The notes beneath the pieces are model-generated. The model saw only the letters and a list, made by a program, of their open reading frames with translations. It was not told the origin of the DNA and ran no database searches. A stretch of DNA of 64,000 nucleotides from Leucobacter chromiisoli. Lineage in GTDB: Bacteria; Actinomycetota; Actinomycetes; Actinomycetales; Microbacteriaceae. This document shows, in pieces, positions 24,142 through 32,435 of the stretch; position 1 is the stretch's first letter; every line of letters starts with the position of its first letter. Where the stretch lies: the NCBI RefSeq assembly GCF_016522505.1, contig NZ_JAEHOH010000001.1, forward strand, positions 124,001 to 188,000, given 5' to 3'. A program made the position numbers and the translations under genes.

Positions 24142-25713
24142 ATGAGCGCCGATCCGAATCTGGCGGCCGACTTCATCAACGGAGACATCTCGTTCTGGGT
24201 GCGGGCCGAGGGGAGGCCGCCGCAGCGACAGCCGCTGCCGGGCCCGATCGACGCCGACGTCGCGATCGTGGGCGCCGGCATGACGGGACTGTGGAGCGCC
24301 TACTACCTGAAGCAGGCGAGGCCCGAGCTCGACATCGTGGTGATCGAGAAGGAGTTCGCGGGGTTCGGGGCGTCCGGCCGCAACGGCGGCTGGATGAGCG
24401 CCAAGTCCCCCGGGCAGTTCCGCAGGTACGCGAAGGCCGGCGGCGTCGACGCCGCGGTCGCGCTGGAGCGCGAGATGTTCGCCTCGGTCAGGGAGGCCGT
24501 CGACGTCGCGAAGCAGGAGGGGTTCGGCGACCACGTGGTGCGCGACGGGCTGATCCACGTCGCGACGAGCGAGGCGCAGCTCTCGCGCCTGCGCGCCGAG
24601 ACCGCGAAGCTCGAGGATCACGGCTGGAAGCGGGACGAGGACTTCGTGGTGCTCTCCCCGTCGGAGCTGCACCAGCGGGTGCACGTGAACCGGGCGAAGG
24701 GCGCCTACTGGAGCCCGCACTGCGCCAGGATCAACCCGGCGCAGTTCACCTTCGGGCTCGCCGAGACGGTCGAGCGGATGGGCGTGCGCATCTACGAGGG
24801 GACGACGGCGACGGCCGTCGCGCCGCGCGCGGTGCACACCGACCGGGGCCGGGTGAGCGCGAAGTTCGTGGTGCAGGCGCTCGAGGGCTACACCTGCACG
24901 CTGGAGGGGCAGCGCCGCAGGCTGCTGCCCATGAACAGCAGCATGGTCGTCACGGAGCGGCTCACCGACGAGCAGTTCGCCTCCGTCGCCTGGCACGGCG
25001 CCGAGCTCATGGGGGACGTCGCCCACAACTTCGCCTACATCCAGCGCACCGCCGACAACCGCATCGCGCTGGGCGGGCGCGGGGTGCCCTACAACTTCGG
25101 CTCGAGCTTCGACCGCCGGGGGCGCACGGCCGATGCGGCGGTGCGCCAGCTCGGGGCCAGGCTCGTCGAGCTCTTCCCGGGCCTGCGCGACGTGAAGCTG
25201 GAGCAGAGCTGGTCGGGCGTGCTCGGCGTGCCGCGCGACTGGTGCGCCGGCGTCGAGTTCGACCCGGCGAGCGGCGTGGCCTCCGCGGGCGGGTACGTCG
25301 GTCACGGCGTCACCGGCACGAACCTCGCGGGGCGGACCGTCCGGGATCTCATCCTGGGCGAGTCGACCGAGCTGACCCGCCTGCCGTGGGTCGGGCACCG
25401 GGCCCGCAACTGGGAGTTCGAGCCGCTGCGCTGGCTCGCGGCGCGGGCGCTCTACGCCGTGTACCGCTTCGCGGATCGCGAGGAGTACCGCACCGGCGCT
25501 CCCCGGACCCACGTCTCGGCGAAGATGGCGAACCTGATCAGCGGACGCTGCCCCGCCGGCGGCGCCCCGCCCCGCGGGTGCCGAGCGCCGATCCCGCCGG
25601 CGCCGAGCGGCCGTGCGATGCGGGGCCATCGCACGGCCGCTCGGCGCGCATCCCTGCTTGGGTACACATTCGCGAAACTTCTTCGTTATCGTTTTGGCGT
25701 CAAACCGTTATAA
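24142..25713 (+). CDS. FAD-dependent amine oxidoreductase (DAO/PuuB-like), stop codon lost
   Basis: A 523-residue flavoprotein as read. The Rossmann GxGxxG appears as VGAGMTG, followed by a VIEKEFAGFGASGRNGGW segment typical of gamma-glutamylputrescine oxidase and glycine oxidase relatives; the C-terminal GYVGHGVTGTNLAGRT block closes the FAD site. Conserved sequence ends at about residue 469 (MANLISGR). The remaining 54 residues are translated through a 21-bp perfect terminator hairpin and into the next promoter. TGC 25549-25551 may be a mutated TGA. It probably oxidises an amine delivered by the downstream ABC importer. ATG 24142 is preceded by GAGGCAGGAT. Confidence 0.85.
   Translation: MSADPNLAADFINGDISFWVRAEGRPPQRQPLPGPIDADVAIVGAGMTGLWSAYYLKQARPELDIVVIEKEFAGFGASGRNGGWMSAKSPGQFRRYAKAGGVDAAVALEREMFASVREAVDVAKQEGFGDHVVRDGLIHVATSEAQLSRLRAETAKLEDHGWKRDEDFVVLSPSELHQRVHVNRAKGAYWSPHCARINPAQFTFGLAETVERMGVRIYEGTTATAVAPRAVHTDRGRVSAKFVVQALEGYTCTLEGQRRRLLPMNSSMVVTERLTDEQFASVAWHGAELMGDVAHNFAYIQRTADNRIALGGRGVPYNFGSSFDRRGRTADAAVRQLGARLVELFPGLRDVKLEQSWSGVLGVPRDWCAGVEFDPASGVASAGGYVGHGVTGTNLAGRTVRDLILGESTELTRLPWVGHRARNWEFEPLRWLAARALYAVYRFADREEYRTGAPRTHVSAKMANLISGRCPAGGAPPRGCRAPIPPAPSGRAMRGHRTAARRASLLGYTFAKLLRYRFGVKPL
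25600..25647 (+). terminator. 21-bp perfect hairpin inside the oxidoreductase reading frame
   Basis: Perfect arms 25600-25620 and 25627-25647 with a 6-base loop. It looks like the original terminator of the FAD oxidoreductase, now covered by that gene's extended reading frame. Confidence 0.82.
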
Positions 25714-25732
25714 CTTGTTGCTTCAACGTGAG

Positions 25733-25760
25733 TTGCAATGCGTGAATGTATACATATACT
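25733..25760 (+). promoter_or_regulatory. Promoter of the binding-protein operon
   Basis: -35 TTGCAA (25733-25738) and -10 TATACT (25755-25760), 16 bases apart, in an unusually AT-rich stretch (about 25660-25765). CAAC/GTTG half-sites (25724-25735) and an ATGTATACAT palindrome (25746-25755) overlap it and are candidate regulator sites. The predicted leader is about 75 bases. Confidence 0.65.
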
Positions 25761-25841
25761 GAGTGTGGCTGGGCAGAGCGACGGGTGCGAGAATTCCCCC
25801 GTCACGGGTCGCCCAGGCGGTTGATGTCAAAGGAGACTGCT

Positions 25842-26972
25842 GTGAAGAACCCCATTCTGAAGACCCTCACGCTCGCGGCGGCGGGTGCGCTCGCGCTGAC
25901 GAGCTGCGCCGGCGGTGGCGGCGAGCCCGTCGAGGTCGAGCCGATCTCGAACCCCGTGGCCGGCGAGGTGCCCGAGGGCGTGCTCGACGGCGTCACCATG
26001 ACCTTCGCGGGCGACGGCGGCACCACGCAGGAGGGACAGATGACCGCCTTCTTCACCCCGTTCCAGGAGGCCTCGGGCGCCGTCTTCAACCAGGATTCGC
26101 CGCAGACGCTCGCGAAGGTGCAGTCGCAGGTGGAGTCGGGCAACATCCAGTGGGACTTCATCTCGTCGTTCGGCGACGCGATCGCCCGCGAGTGCGGCAC
26201 GCTCTTCGAAGAGCTCGACATGGACAAGATCGACACCTCGAAGGTGCCCGAGAACCTGCTCGGCGCCACCGAGTGCGGCGTCCCCTCCATCAGCTACGCC
26301 TACGTCATGGTCTACAACACCGACGAGTACGGCTCGAACGGCCCCCAGGACTGGGTCGACTTCTTCGACACCGAGAAGTTCCCCGGCACCCGCACCCTCT
26401 ACAGCGGCGACGGCAAGATCGACGGCGGCTCGGTGCAGGCCGGCGCGATGGCGGCCGGCTGGGATCCCGCGACCGAGGAGTGGTCGGTCGAGTGGGCCGA
26501 GAAGGGCCTCGACAAGATCGAGTCGATCAAGGACGACATCGTCTTCTACGGCACCGGCGCCCAGTCGCAGCAGATGATGGAGGCCGGAGAGGCCAAGATC
26601 GGCGGCCTGTGGAACGGCCGCGCGGTCGCCGCGGCCCGCAACGGCGCGGCCATCGAGCCGGTCTGGAACGACTGGCTCGTGATGATCGACTACTTCGCCA
26701 TCGTGAAGGGCTCGCCGAACGCCGAGGCCGCCTACTACGCCATCAACTACGCCTACGGCGCCGAGCAGCAGGCCAAGTGGGTCGAGGAGACCGCCTACTC
26801 GTCGCTGAACACCGACGCGAAGCCCGAGGTCGACGAGTTGACCGAGAGCTACCTCAGCTCGGGCGACGAGAAGCTGGCGACCTCGGTCGATCTCGAGCTG
26901 GCCTTCTGGTCGGATCTCGACACGATCAAGCCGCTGCAGGATCGCTGGGCCTCGCTCGTCGCGGGAGCCTGA
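25842..26972 (+). CDS. Solute-binding lipoprotein of a PotD-type ABC importer (copy 1)
   Basis: A 376-residue lipoprotein: signal peptide ending LTSC, then a PotD/SBP_bac_8-type binding fold with a conserved Cys pair (RECGTLFE and TECGVPS). It belongs to the polyamine/opine family of binding proteins. GTG 25842 follows AAAGGAGA. A very similar second copy lies immediately downstream. Ligand unknown; neighbouring oxidases suggest an amine such as a polyamine or methylated glycine. Confidence 0.87.
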   Translation: MKNPILKTLTLAAAGALALTSCAGGGGEPVEVEPISNPVAGEVPEGVLDGVTMTFAGDGGTTQEGQMTAFFTPFQEASGAVFNQDSPQTLAKVQSQVESGNIQWDFISSFGDAIARECGTLFEELDMDKIDTSKVPENLLGATECGVPSISYAYVMVYNTDEYGSNGPQDWVDFFDTEKFPGTRTLYSGDGKIDGGSVQAGAMAAGWDPATEEWSVEWAEKGLDKIESIKDDIVFYGTGAQSQQMMEAGEAKIGGLWNGRAVAAARNGAAIEPVWNDWLVMIDYFAIVKGSPNAEAAYYAINYAYGAEQQAKWVEETAYSSLNTDAKPEVDELTESYLSSGDEKLATSVDLELAFWSDLDTIKPLQDRWASLVAGA

Positions 26973-26979
26973 TCGCGGG

Positions 26980-27014
26980 CCGGGTGCGCGGGGCCGACGG
27001 CTCCGCGCACCCGG
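26980..27014 (+). terminator. Hairpin between the two binding-protein genes
   Basis: Sixteen-base arms (26980-26995 and 26999-27014, one G-U pair) with a 3-base loop, just after the first binding-protein stop. Likely attenuates transcription into the rest of the operon. Confidence 0.65.
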
Positions 27015-27184
27015 CGTTCGCGCCGGCGCTCGCACCCCGGGACCTTCGTCCCCGAGGATGAAAGAGGAGCCGATTTTGTACCTGAGCATAGTCGCGGGGC
27101 CGGGAAGCCTGTACGTATGCTGAACCCGACCGAGACGCAGGGCCACTCGGCCGCCTGCGCCCCCGAGACGTCGAAGGAGACAGA

Positions 27185-28312
27185 TTGAAGAGCACACTCA
27201 TCAAGGGAGCGGCCCTGGCCGCGGTGAGCGCCGTCGTGCTGACCGGTTGCGCCGGGGGTGGCGAGCCCGCCGAGCCGGTCACGCCGATCACGGATCCCGT
27301 CGCGGGCGAGGTGCCCGAGGGCATCCTCGAGGGCTACAGCCTCACCTACGCCGGTGACGGCGGCACGACCCAGGACGCGCAGCTCGCGGCCTTCCTCGAC
27401 CCCTTCGCCCAGGCGTCGGGCGTGACCTTCAACCAGGATTCGCCGCAGACGCTCGCGAAGGTCGAGTCGCAGGTGGAGTCGGGCAACATCCAGTGGGACT
27501 TCATCTCGTCGTTCGGCGACGCGATCGCCCGCGAGTGCGGCACCCTCTTCGAGAAGCTCGACATGTCGAAGATCGACACCTCCAACATCCCCGAGAACCT
27601 CATGGGCGGCACCGAGTGCGGCGTCCCCTCGATCGTGTACGGCACGGTGCTGGCCTACAACACCGACGAGTACGGATCGAACGCCCCGCAGAACTGGGCC
27701 GACTTCTTCGACACCGAGAAGTTCCCCGGCACTCGCGCGCTCTACAGCGGCGATGGCAAGATCGACGGCTCGACCGTCCAGGCGGCGGCGCTCGCCGCGG
27801 GCTGGGACCCCGAGACGGAGTTCACCGTCGAGTGGGCCGAGAAGGGCCTCGACGTGATCGACAGCGCGAAGGAGGACATCGTCTTCTACGGCACCGGCGC
27901 CCAGGCCCAGCAGATGCTGGAGTCGGGCGAGGCCAAGATGGCGGGCATCTGGAGCGGTCGCGCCCTCGCCGCCGCCGAGAACGGCGCCCCCACCGAGGTC
28001 GCGTGGGACGAGTGGGTCTCGCTGATCGACTACTTCGCCATCGTGAAGGGCTCGCCGAACGCCGAGCAGGCCTACTACGCCATCAACTACGCGCTCGGCG
28101 CCGAGCAGCAGGCCAAGTGGGTGGAGGAGAGCGGATACTCGCCGACCAACAGCCAGGCCGAGCCCGACGTCAACGAGTTGACGCAGAGCTACATCCTGAC
28201 CACCCCCGAGCGCGAGGCGACCTCGGTCGACCTGGCACTCGAGTTCTGGTCGGACATGGAGATCGTCGAGCCGCTGCAGGACCGCTGGTCCTCGCTCGTG
28301 GCCGGCGCCTGA
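27185..28312 (+). CDS. Solute-binding lipoprotein of a PotD-type ABC importer (copy 2)
   Basis: A 375-residue paralogue of the preceding gene, starting at TTG 27185 after GAAGGAGA, with lipobox LTGC. It shares the Cys pair and most of the binding fold with copy 1, but the regions around the ligand-contact stretches differ (for example NGRAVAAARNG versus SGRALAAAENG). A block of about 124 bases (27428-27551) differs from copy 1 at only three positions. The pair may broaden substrate range for one shared permease. Confidence 0.87.
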   Translation: MKSTLIKGAALAAVSAVVLTGCAGGGEPAEPVTPITDPVAGEVPEGILEGYSLTYAGDGGTTQDAQLAAFLDPFAQASGVTFNQDSPQTLAKVESQVESGNIQWDFISSFGDAIARECGTLFEKLDMSKIDTSNIPENLMGGTECGVPSIVYGTVLAYNTDEYGSNAPQNWADFFDTEKFPGTRALYSGDGKIDGSTVQAAALAAGWDPETEFTVEWAEKGLDVIDSAKEDIVFYGTGAQAQQMLESGEAKMAGIWSGRALAAAENGAPTEVAWDEWVSLIDYFAIVKGSPNAEQAYYAINYALGAEQQAKWVEESGYSPTNSQAEPDVNELTQSYILTTPEREATSVDLALEFWSDMEIVEPLQDRWSSLVAGA

Positions 28313-28326
28313 CCCGTGCCCCGCGG

Positions 28327-28356
28327 GGCGCCCGTCCGGACCACCGGGCGGGCGCC
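28327..28356 (+). terminator. Hairpin between the second binding protein and the permease
   Basis: Thirteen-base stem (28327-28339 with 28344-28356, one U-G pair) and ACCA loop. Like the hairpin upstream, it could make binding proteins more abundant than permease subunits. Confidence 0.65.
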
Positions 28357-28410
28357 TCGCATCCCGTTTCGATCTTCTGAAGCGCATTCCGAAGAGAAGA
28401 GGTAGACACC

Positions 28411-29355
28411 ATGTCTCATGCGCCGAATACAACGCAGTTTTCCGCGCTGTCTACCCAGGCGATCCGCACCGCGGACACTCCTGGGGGCACCCCCAAGAAG
28501 CCCAAGGCGGGCGGGGGCGGGCGCCAGCTGCTGCTGGTCCTGCTGCCCGCGCTGATTGTCCTCGCGGTCTTCTACTTCTACCCGATGCTGACGGTGCTCG
28601 TCGCGGCGTTCACCGACCCGCAACCCGGCCTGCAGAACTTCGAGTGGTTCTTCTCGCAGGCCGTGAACCTGCAGGTGCTCGGGCGCACGCTCAGCATCAG
28701 CTTCTGGGTGATGATCATCTGCGTGCTCCTCGCCTTCCCCTTCGCGTTCTTCATGACCGTGGTGAAGCCGAACACGCGCAACATGCTGATGCTCATCGTG
28801 CTCGTGCCGTTCTGGACCAGCATGGTCGTCCGCACCTTCGCCTGGGTCGTGCTGCTGCAGGACAGCGGCCCGATCGGCCAGTTCATGAAGCTCTTCGGGG
28901 TCGAGCAGCTCGGGGTCATGCGCACCCCCACCGCCGTGCTCATCGGCATGGCGCAGGTGCTGCTGCCGTTCGTGGTGCTGCCGATCTACGCGACGATGTC
29001 GAAGATCGACACGCGCCTGCTCACCGCGGCCCGCAGCCTCGGCGCTCGTCCGGCGAAGGCGTTCGTCTCCGTCTACCTGCCGCTCACGCTGCCGGGCGTG
29101 GCCTCGGGCGCGCTGCTGTGCTTCGTCATGGCGCTCGGCTTCTACATCACCCCGGCGATGCTCGGCAGCTCGCGCGAGGCGTTCCTGTCGACGCTCATCC
29201 AGGGCCAGGTGCAGGGGCTCGCGCAGTGGGGCTACGGCGCCGTCATCGGCTTCGTCCTCCTCGTGGTGACGATGCTGATCCTCGGAATCACCTCGTACAT
29301 CGGCAAGAAGACCGGCAGCTCGGTTCAGGACATGGTCGGCGGGAGCAAAGCATGA
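28411..29355 (+). CDS. ABC importer permease (PotB-like)
   Basis: A 314-residue inner-membrane subunit with six hydrophobic helices after a ~35-residue cytoplasmic leader. The EAA loop is recognisable (TAARSLGARPAKAFVSVYLP). Forms the channel with the next gene, which it overlaps by 4 bases (ATGA). Confidence 0.9.
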   Translation: MSHAPNTTQFSALSTQAIRTADTPGGTPKKPKAGGGGRQLLLVLLPALIVLAVFYFYPMLTVLVAAFTDPQPGLQNFEWFFSQAVNLQVLGRTLSISFWVMIICVLLAFPFAFFMTVVKPNTRNMLMLIVLVPFWTSMVVRTFAWVVLLQDSGPIGQFMKLFGVEQLGVMRTPTAVLIGMAQVLLPFVVLPIYATMSKIDTRLLTAARSLGARPAKAFVSVYLPLTLPGVASGALLCFVMALGFYITPAMLGSSREAFLSTLIQGQVQGLAQWGYGAVIGFVLLVVTMLILGITSYIGKKTGSSVQDMVGGSKA

Positions 29356-30167
29356 ACGACATCAGGCCCCTCACGAAGGTCGTCCTCGGGATCGTCGCGA
29401 CCATCGTCGCGCTGTGGCTCGTCGCCCCGATGTTCATCGTCTTCCCGATCTCGTTCTCGGCGGACGCGAGCTTCCAGTTCCCGCCCCGCGGCTGGTCGAC
29501 GCGCTGGTACGAGTCCTTCTTCAACAATCCGCAGTGGATGCGGGCGCTCGGCAACTCCGCGATCATCGCGCTCCTCGCCGCGCTCCTGGCGACCACGGTC
29601 GGCACCATCGCCGCGCTCGCCATCAACCGCTCGAAGAGCCGCATCGCCAGCGCGGCGCAGACGCTCATGCTCACCCCCATGATCGTGCCGCCGATCATCG
29701 CGGGCGCCGGCATCTACACGTTCTTCCTCAACAGCGGCCTCGTCGGCACCCTGTTCGGCTTCGTCATGGTGCACGTGACGCTCGCGATCCCGCTCGTCGT
29801 GATCGCGGTGAACGCGAGCCTCTCGGGGTACGACCGCAGCCTGGAGCTCGCCGCGGCGAGCCTCGGAGCAGGGCGGCTCAAGACCTTCTTCACGGTGACG
29901 GTGCCCCTCATCGCGCCGGGCGTCGCCGCGGGCGCGGTGTTCGCCTTCGTGACGAGCTTCGACGAGGTCATCGTGTCTCAGTTCATGGTGAGCCCCTCGC
30001 TGCAGACCCTGCCGATGATGATGTACACGAGCGTGACCCGCACGACCGATCCCACGATCGCCGCCGCGGCCGCGCTGATCCTCGGTGCGATCATCTTCGC
30101 GTTCCTCTTCTTCCAGTTCGTGGTGACGCCGCTCGCGCGCCGTTCCAAGAAGAACGCGGCCGCGTAG
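29352..30167 (+). CDS. ABC importer permease (PotC-like)
   Basis: A 271-residue permease with six helices and the EAA loop LAAASLGAGRLKTFFTVTVP. Start ATG 29352 overlaps the upstream stop. The pairing of PotB- and PotC-like subunits is standard for polyamine/opine-type importers. Confidence 0.9.
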   Translation: MNDIRPLTKVVLGIVATIVALWLVAPMFIVFPISFSADASFQFPPRGWSTRWYESFFNNPQWMRALGNSAIIALLAALLATTVGTIAALAINRSKSRIASAAQTLMLTPMIVPPIIAGAGIYTFFLNSGLVGTLFGFVMVHVTLAIPLVVIAVNASLSGYDRSLELAAASLGAGRLKTFFTVTVPLIAPGVAAGAVFAFVTSFDEVIVSQFMVSPSLQTLPMMMYTSVTRTTDPTIAAAAALILGAIIFAFLFFQFVVTPLARRSKKNAAA

Positions 30168-30215
30168 GCGGCGCCGAATTTCAAGTTTTTCCGGATCAGA
30201 GACAGGAACACGAAC

Positions 30216-31286
30216 ATGACCGACGACACGATCCTCGACATCCACGGACTCTCCAAGATCTACGGCGAGGCGGTCGCCCTCGACCAGGTCGACCTCACCA
30301 TCAAGCGCGGCGAGTTCTTGACCTTCCTCGGGCCGTCCGGCTCGGGCAAGACCACGACGCTCAACCTGATCGCCGGCTTCATCGATCCGTCCACCGGCAG
30401 CATGCTGCTGAACGACAAGCCGATCGAGAAGCTGCGGGCCCACGAGCGCAACCTCGGCGTGGTGTTCCAGCACTACGCGCTGTTCCCGCACATGACGGTG
30501 GCCGACAACGTCGAGTACCCGCTGAAGCAGCGCAAGGTCGGCAAGGAGGAGCGCAAGCGGCGCGTCGCCGAGGCGCTCGACATGGTGCGGCTGTCGCAGT
30601 ACGCCGACCGCTACCCGAAGCAGCTCTCCGGCGGCCAGCAGCAGCGCGTCGCGCTCGCCCGCGCGGTCGTCTACCGCCCGCCGATCCTGCTCATGGACGA
30701 GCCGCTCGGCGCCCTCGACAAGAAGCTGCGCGAGTGGCTGCAGCTCGAGCTGCGCCGCATCCACCGCGAGCTGGGCAGCACGTTCATCTACGTGACGCAC
30801 GACCAGGAGGAGGCGCTCGTGCTCTCCGACCGGATCGCGGTGTTCAACGAGGGCCGCATCGAGCAGATCGGCACGGCGCACGAGCTCTACGACCAGCCGA
30901 AGACCCTGTTCGTCGGCAAGTTCATCGGCGAGTCGAGCGTGTTCAAGGGGCACCTGAAGGGCGATGCGGTCGTCGCGGGCGACCTCCGGTTCTCGGGCCG
31001 GGGCGACGCGCCGGAGGGGCCGGTGGCGGTGCTCGTGCGCCCCGAGAAGCTCGAGGTGTCGGACGCGTCGGGCGACTCGCTGTCGGCCGAGGCGACCAAC
31101 CGCGTGCCCGGCGTGATCGAGGACATCGTGTTCCTCGGCTCGGCGGTCAAGTACAACGTGACCACCGCCATCGGCGACGCCGTGGTGCGCGTCCCGGTGG
31201 AGCGCTCGGTCGCCGCGAGCATCGGCGACAAGGTGATGGTGGGCTGGCGCACCGAGGACGCGGTGGCGCTCGCCGACGACGAGTAG
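30216..31286 (+). CDS. ABC importer ATPase (PotA-like)
   Basis: A 356-residue ATPase: Walker A GPSGSGKTT, Q-loop VFQHYALFP, signature LSGGQQQRVALARA, Walker B ILLMDEP, and a C-terminal TOBE-like domain (about 250-350). Energises the preceding permease pair. Separated from PotC by 48 bases, with a start ATG after GACAGGAACACG. Confidence 0.93.
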   Translation: MTDDTILDIHGLSKIYGEAVALDQVDLTIKRGEFLTFLGPSGSGKTTTLNLIAGFIDPSTGSMLLNDKPIEKLRAHERNLGVVFQHYALFPHMTVADNVEYPLKQRKVGKEERKRRVAEALDMVRLSQYADRYPKQLSGGQQQRVALARAVVYRPPILLMDEPLGALDKKLREWLQLELRRIHRELGSTFIYVTHDQEEALVLSDRIAVFNEGRIEQIGTAHELYDQPKTLFVGKFIGESSVFKGHLKGDAVVAGDLRFSGRGDAPEGPVAVLVRPEKLEVSDASGDSLSAEATNRVPGVIEDIVFLGSAVKYNVTTAIGDAVVRVPVERSVAASIGDKVMVGWRTEDAVALADDE

Positions 31287-31307
31287 GCGGACCGCGCTGC
31301 ACGAGCG

Positions 31308-31333
31308 CCCGGGGCTTCGGCCCCGGGCGCTTC
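31308..31333 (+). terminator. Terminator of the importer operon
   Basis: Eleven-base GC arms flanking a TTCG tetraloop (GCGCCCGGGGC and its complement) shortly after the ATPase gene, followed by TTCGTCGTT. Confidence 0.8.
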
Positions 31334-31390
31334 GTCGTTCCGGGGGCCCGCACCGGCCCGCACCGGCCGGGGTCGCCGGGCCGGGTCGTC

Positions 31391-31448
31391 GGTCGTCGGG
31401 TACGAACGCCGGTCGTCGAGTACGAACGCCGGTGCGAAGTTCGTACCC
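31391..31448. promoter_or_regulatory. Triple GTACGAAC operator cluster upstream of purU
   Basis: Two tandem 20-base repeats (31391-31410 and 31411-31430, one mismatch) each contain GTACGAAC; an inverted copy GTTCGTAC is at 31439-31446. GGGTACGAAC (31398-31407) and GTTCGTACCC (31439-31448) are perfect inverted repeats. Spacing of about 20 bases puts the copies on one DNA face. A weak promoter, TTGCCG (31457-31462) and CAAGCT (31480-31485), follows. Confidence 0.65.
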
Positions 31449-31549
31449 GCCGCCGATTGCCGGGCCCGATCCGAGTTGGCAAGCTGGCATGAGCGCGACC
31501 GCCGGCGCTCGCCGGGCGTCGGAGAACCGGGCATCGAAGAGGAGCCTCC

Positions 31550-32407
31550 ATGCACACCGAGAACCGTTTCGTGCTCACCCTGGAGTGCGAGAACCGCGTG
31601 GGCATCGTCTACGCCGTCGCCCGCTTCCTCGCGGAGCGCGGATGCAACATCGTGGACAGCCAGCAGTTCGACGCGAAGCGCGAGAACCGCTTCTACATGC
31701 GGGTCGAGGCGGAGCGCCCCTCGGCGACGCCCCTCGACCGGCTGCGCGAGGAGTTCGCGGGCACGGCCTCGGAGTTCGGGATGCAGTGGTTCCTCGGCGA
31801 CGCGGGGCAGCGGATGCGCACCATCATCATGGTCTCGCGCACGGACCACTGCGTGAACGAGCTGCTGGATCTCTGGCAGAGCGACCTGCTGAACATCGAC
31901 GTCGCGGCCATCGTCGGCAACCACGACGCGCTGCGCCCCATCGCCGAGCGGGCGGGCGTGCCGTTCCACCACATCCCGGTGACCGCCGAGACGAAGCCCG
32001 CGGCAGAGGCGGCGCTGCTCGCTCTCATCGAGCGGACCGGCGCCGAGCTCGTCGTGCTCGCACGCTACATGCAGATCCTGAGCGACGAGCTGTGCGCGCG
32101 GCTCCCGGGGCGCATCATCAACATCCACCACTCCTTCCTCCCCGGCTTCAAGGGCGCCAGGCCCTACCACCAGGCGTTCGAGCGCGGCGTCAAGGTGATC
32201 GGTGCGACCGCCCACTACGTCACCGCCGACCTCGACGAGGGGCCGATCATCGAGCAGTCGGTGTTCCGCGTCGACCATCGCGCCACCCCCGAGGACCTGA
32301 CGGTCGCGGGGCGCAGAGCCGAGCGCGCGGCCCTCGCGCAGGCGGTCGCCTGGCATTCGGAGCGCCGCATCTTCGTCGACGGCCTCCGCACGGTCGTCTT
32401 CCCCTGA
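31550..32407 (+). CDS. purU: Formyltetrahydrofolate deformylase
   Basis: A 285-residue enzyme that hydrolyses 10-formyl-THF to THF and formate. An N-terminal ACT domain (about 6-75) is followed by the formyltransferase fold with N181, H183 (NIHHSFLP) and D219 (LDEGPI) in the catalytic positions. In betaine and dimethylglycine catabolic operons PurU recycles THF loaded with one-carbon units. Here it directly precedes the dimethylglycine-oxidase-like gene, 28 bases away, supporting that role. Confidence 0.95.
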   Translation: MHTENRFVLTLECENRVGIVYAVARFLAERGCNIVDSQQFDAKRENRFYMRVEAERPSATPLDRLREEFAGTASEFGMQWFLGDAGQRMRTIIMVSRTDHCVNELLDLWQSDLLNIDVAAIVGNHDALRPIAERAGVPFHHIPVTAETKPAAEAALLALIERTGAELVVLARYMQILSDELCARLPGRIINIHHSFLPGFKGARPYHQAFERGVKVIGATAHYVTADLDEGPIIEQSVFRVDHRATPEDLTVAGRRAERAALAQAVAWHSERRIFVDGLRTVVFP

Positions 32408-32435
32408 CCCCAGCTCTCACCGAAGGAATCCCATC

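Noticed and set aside
31449-31549. Glycine or other riboswitch before purU
   Set aside because: No conserved aptamer core could be recognised in the short leader.
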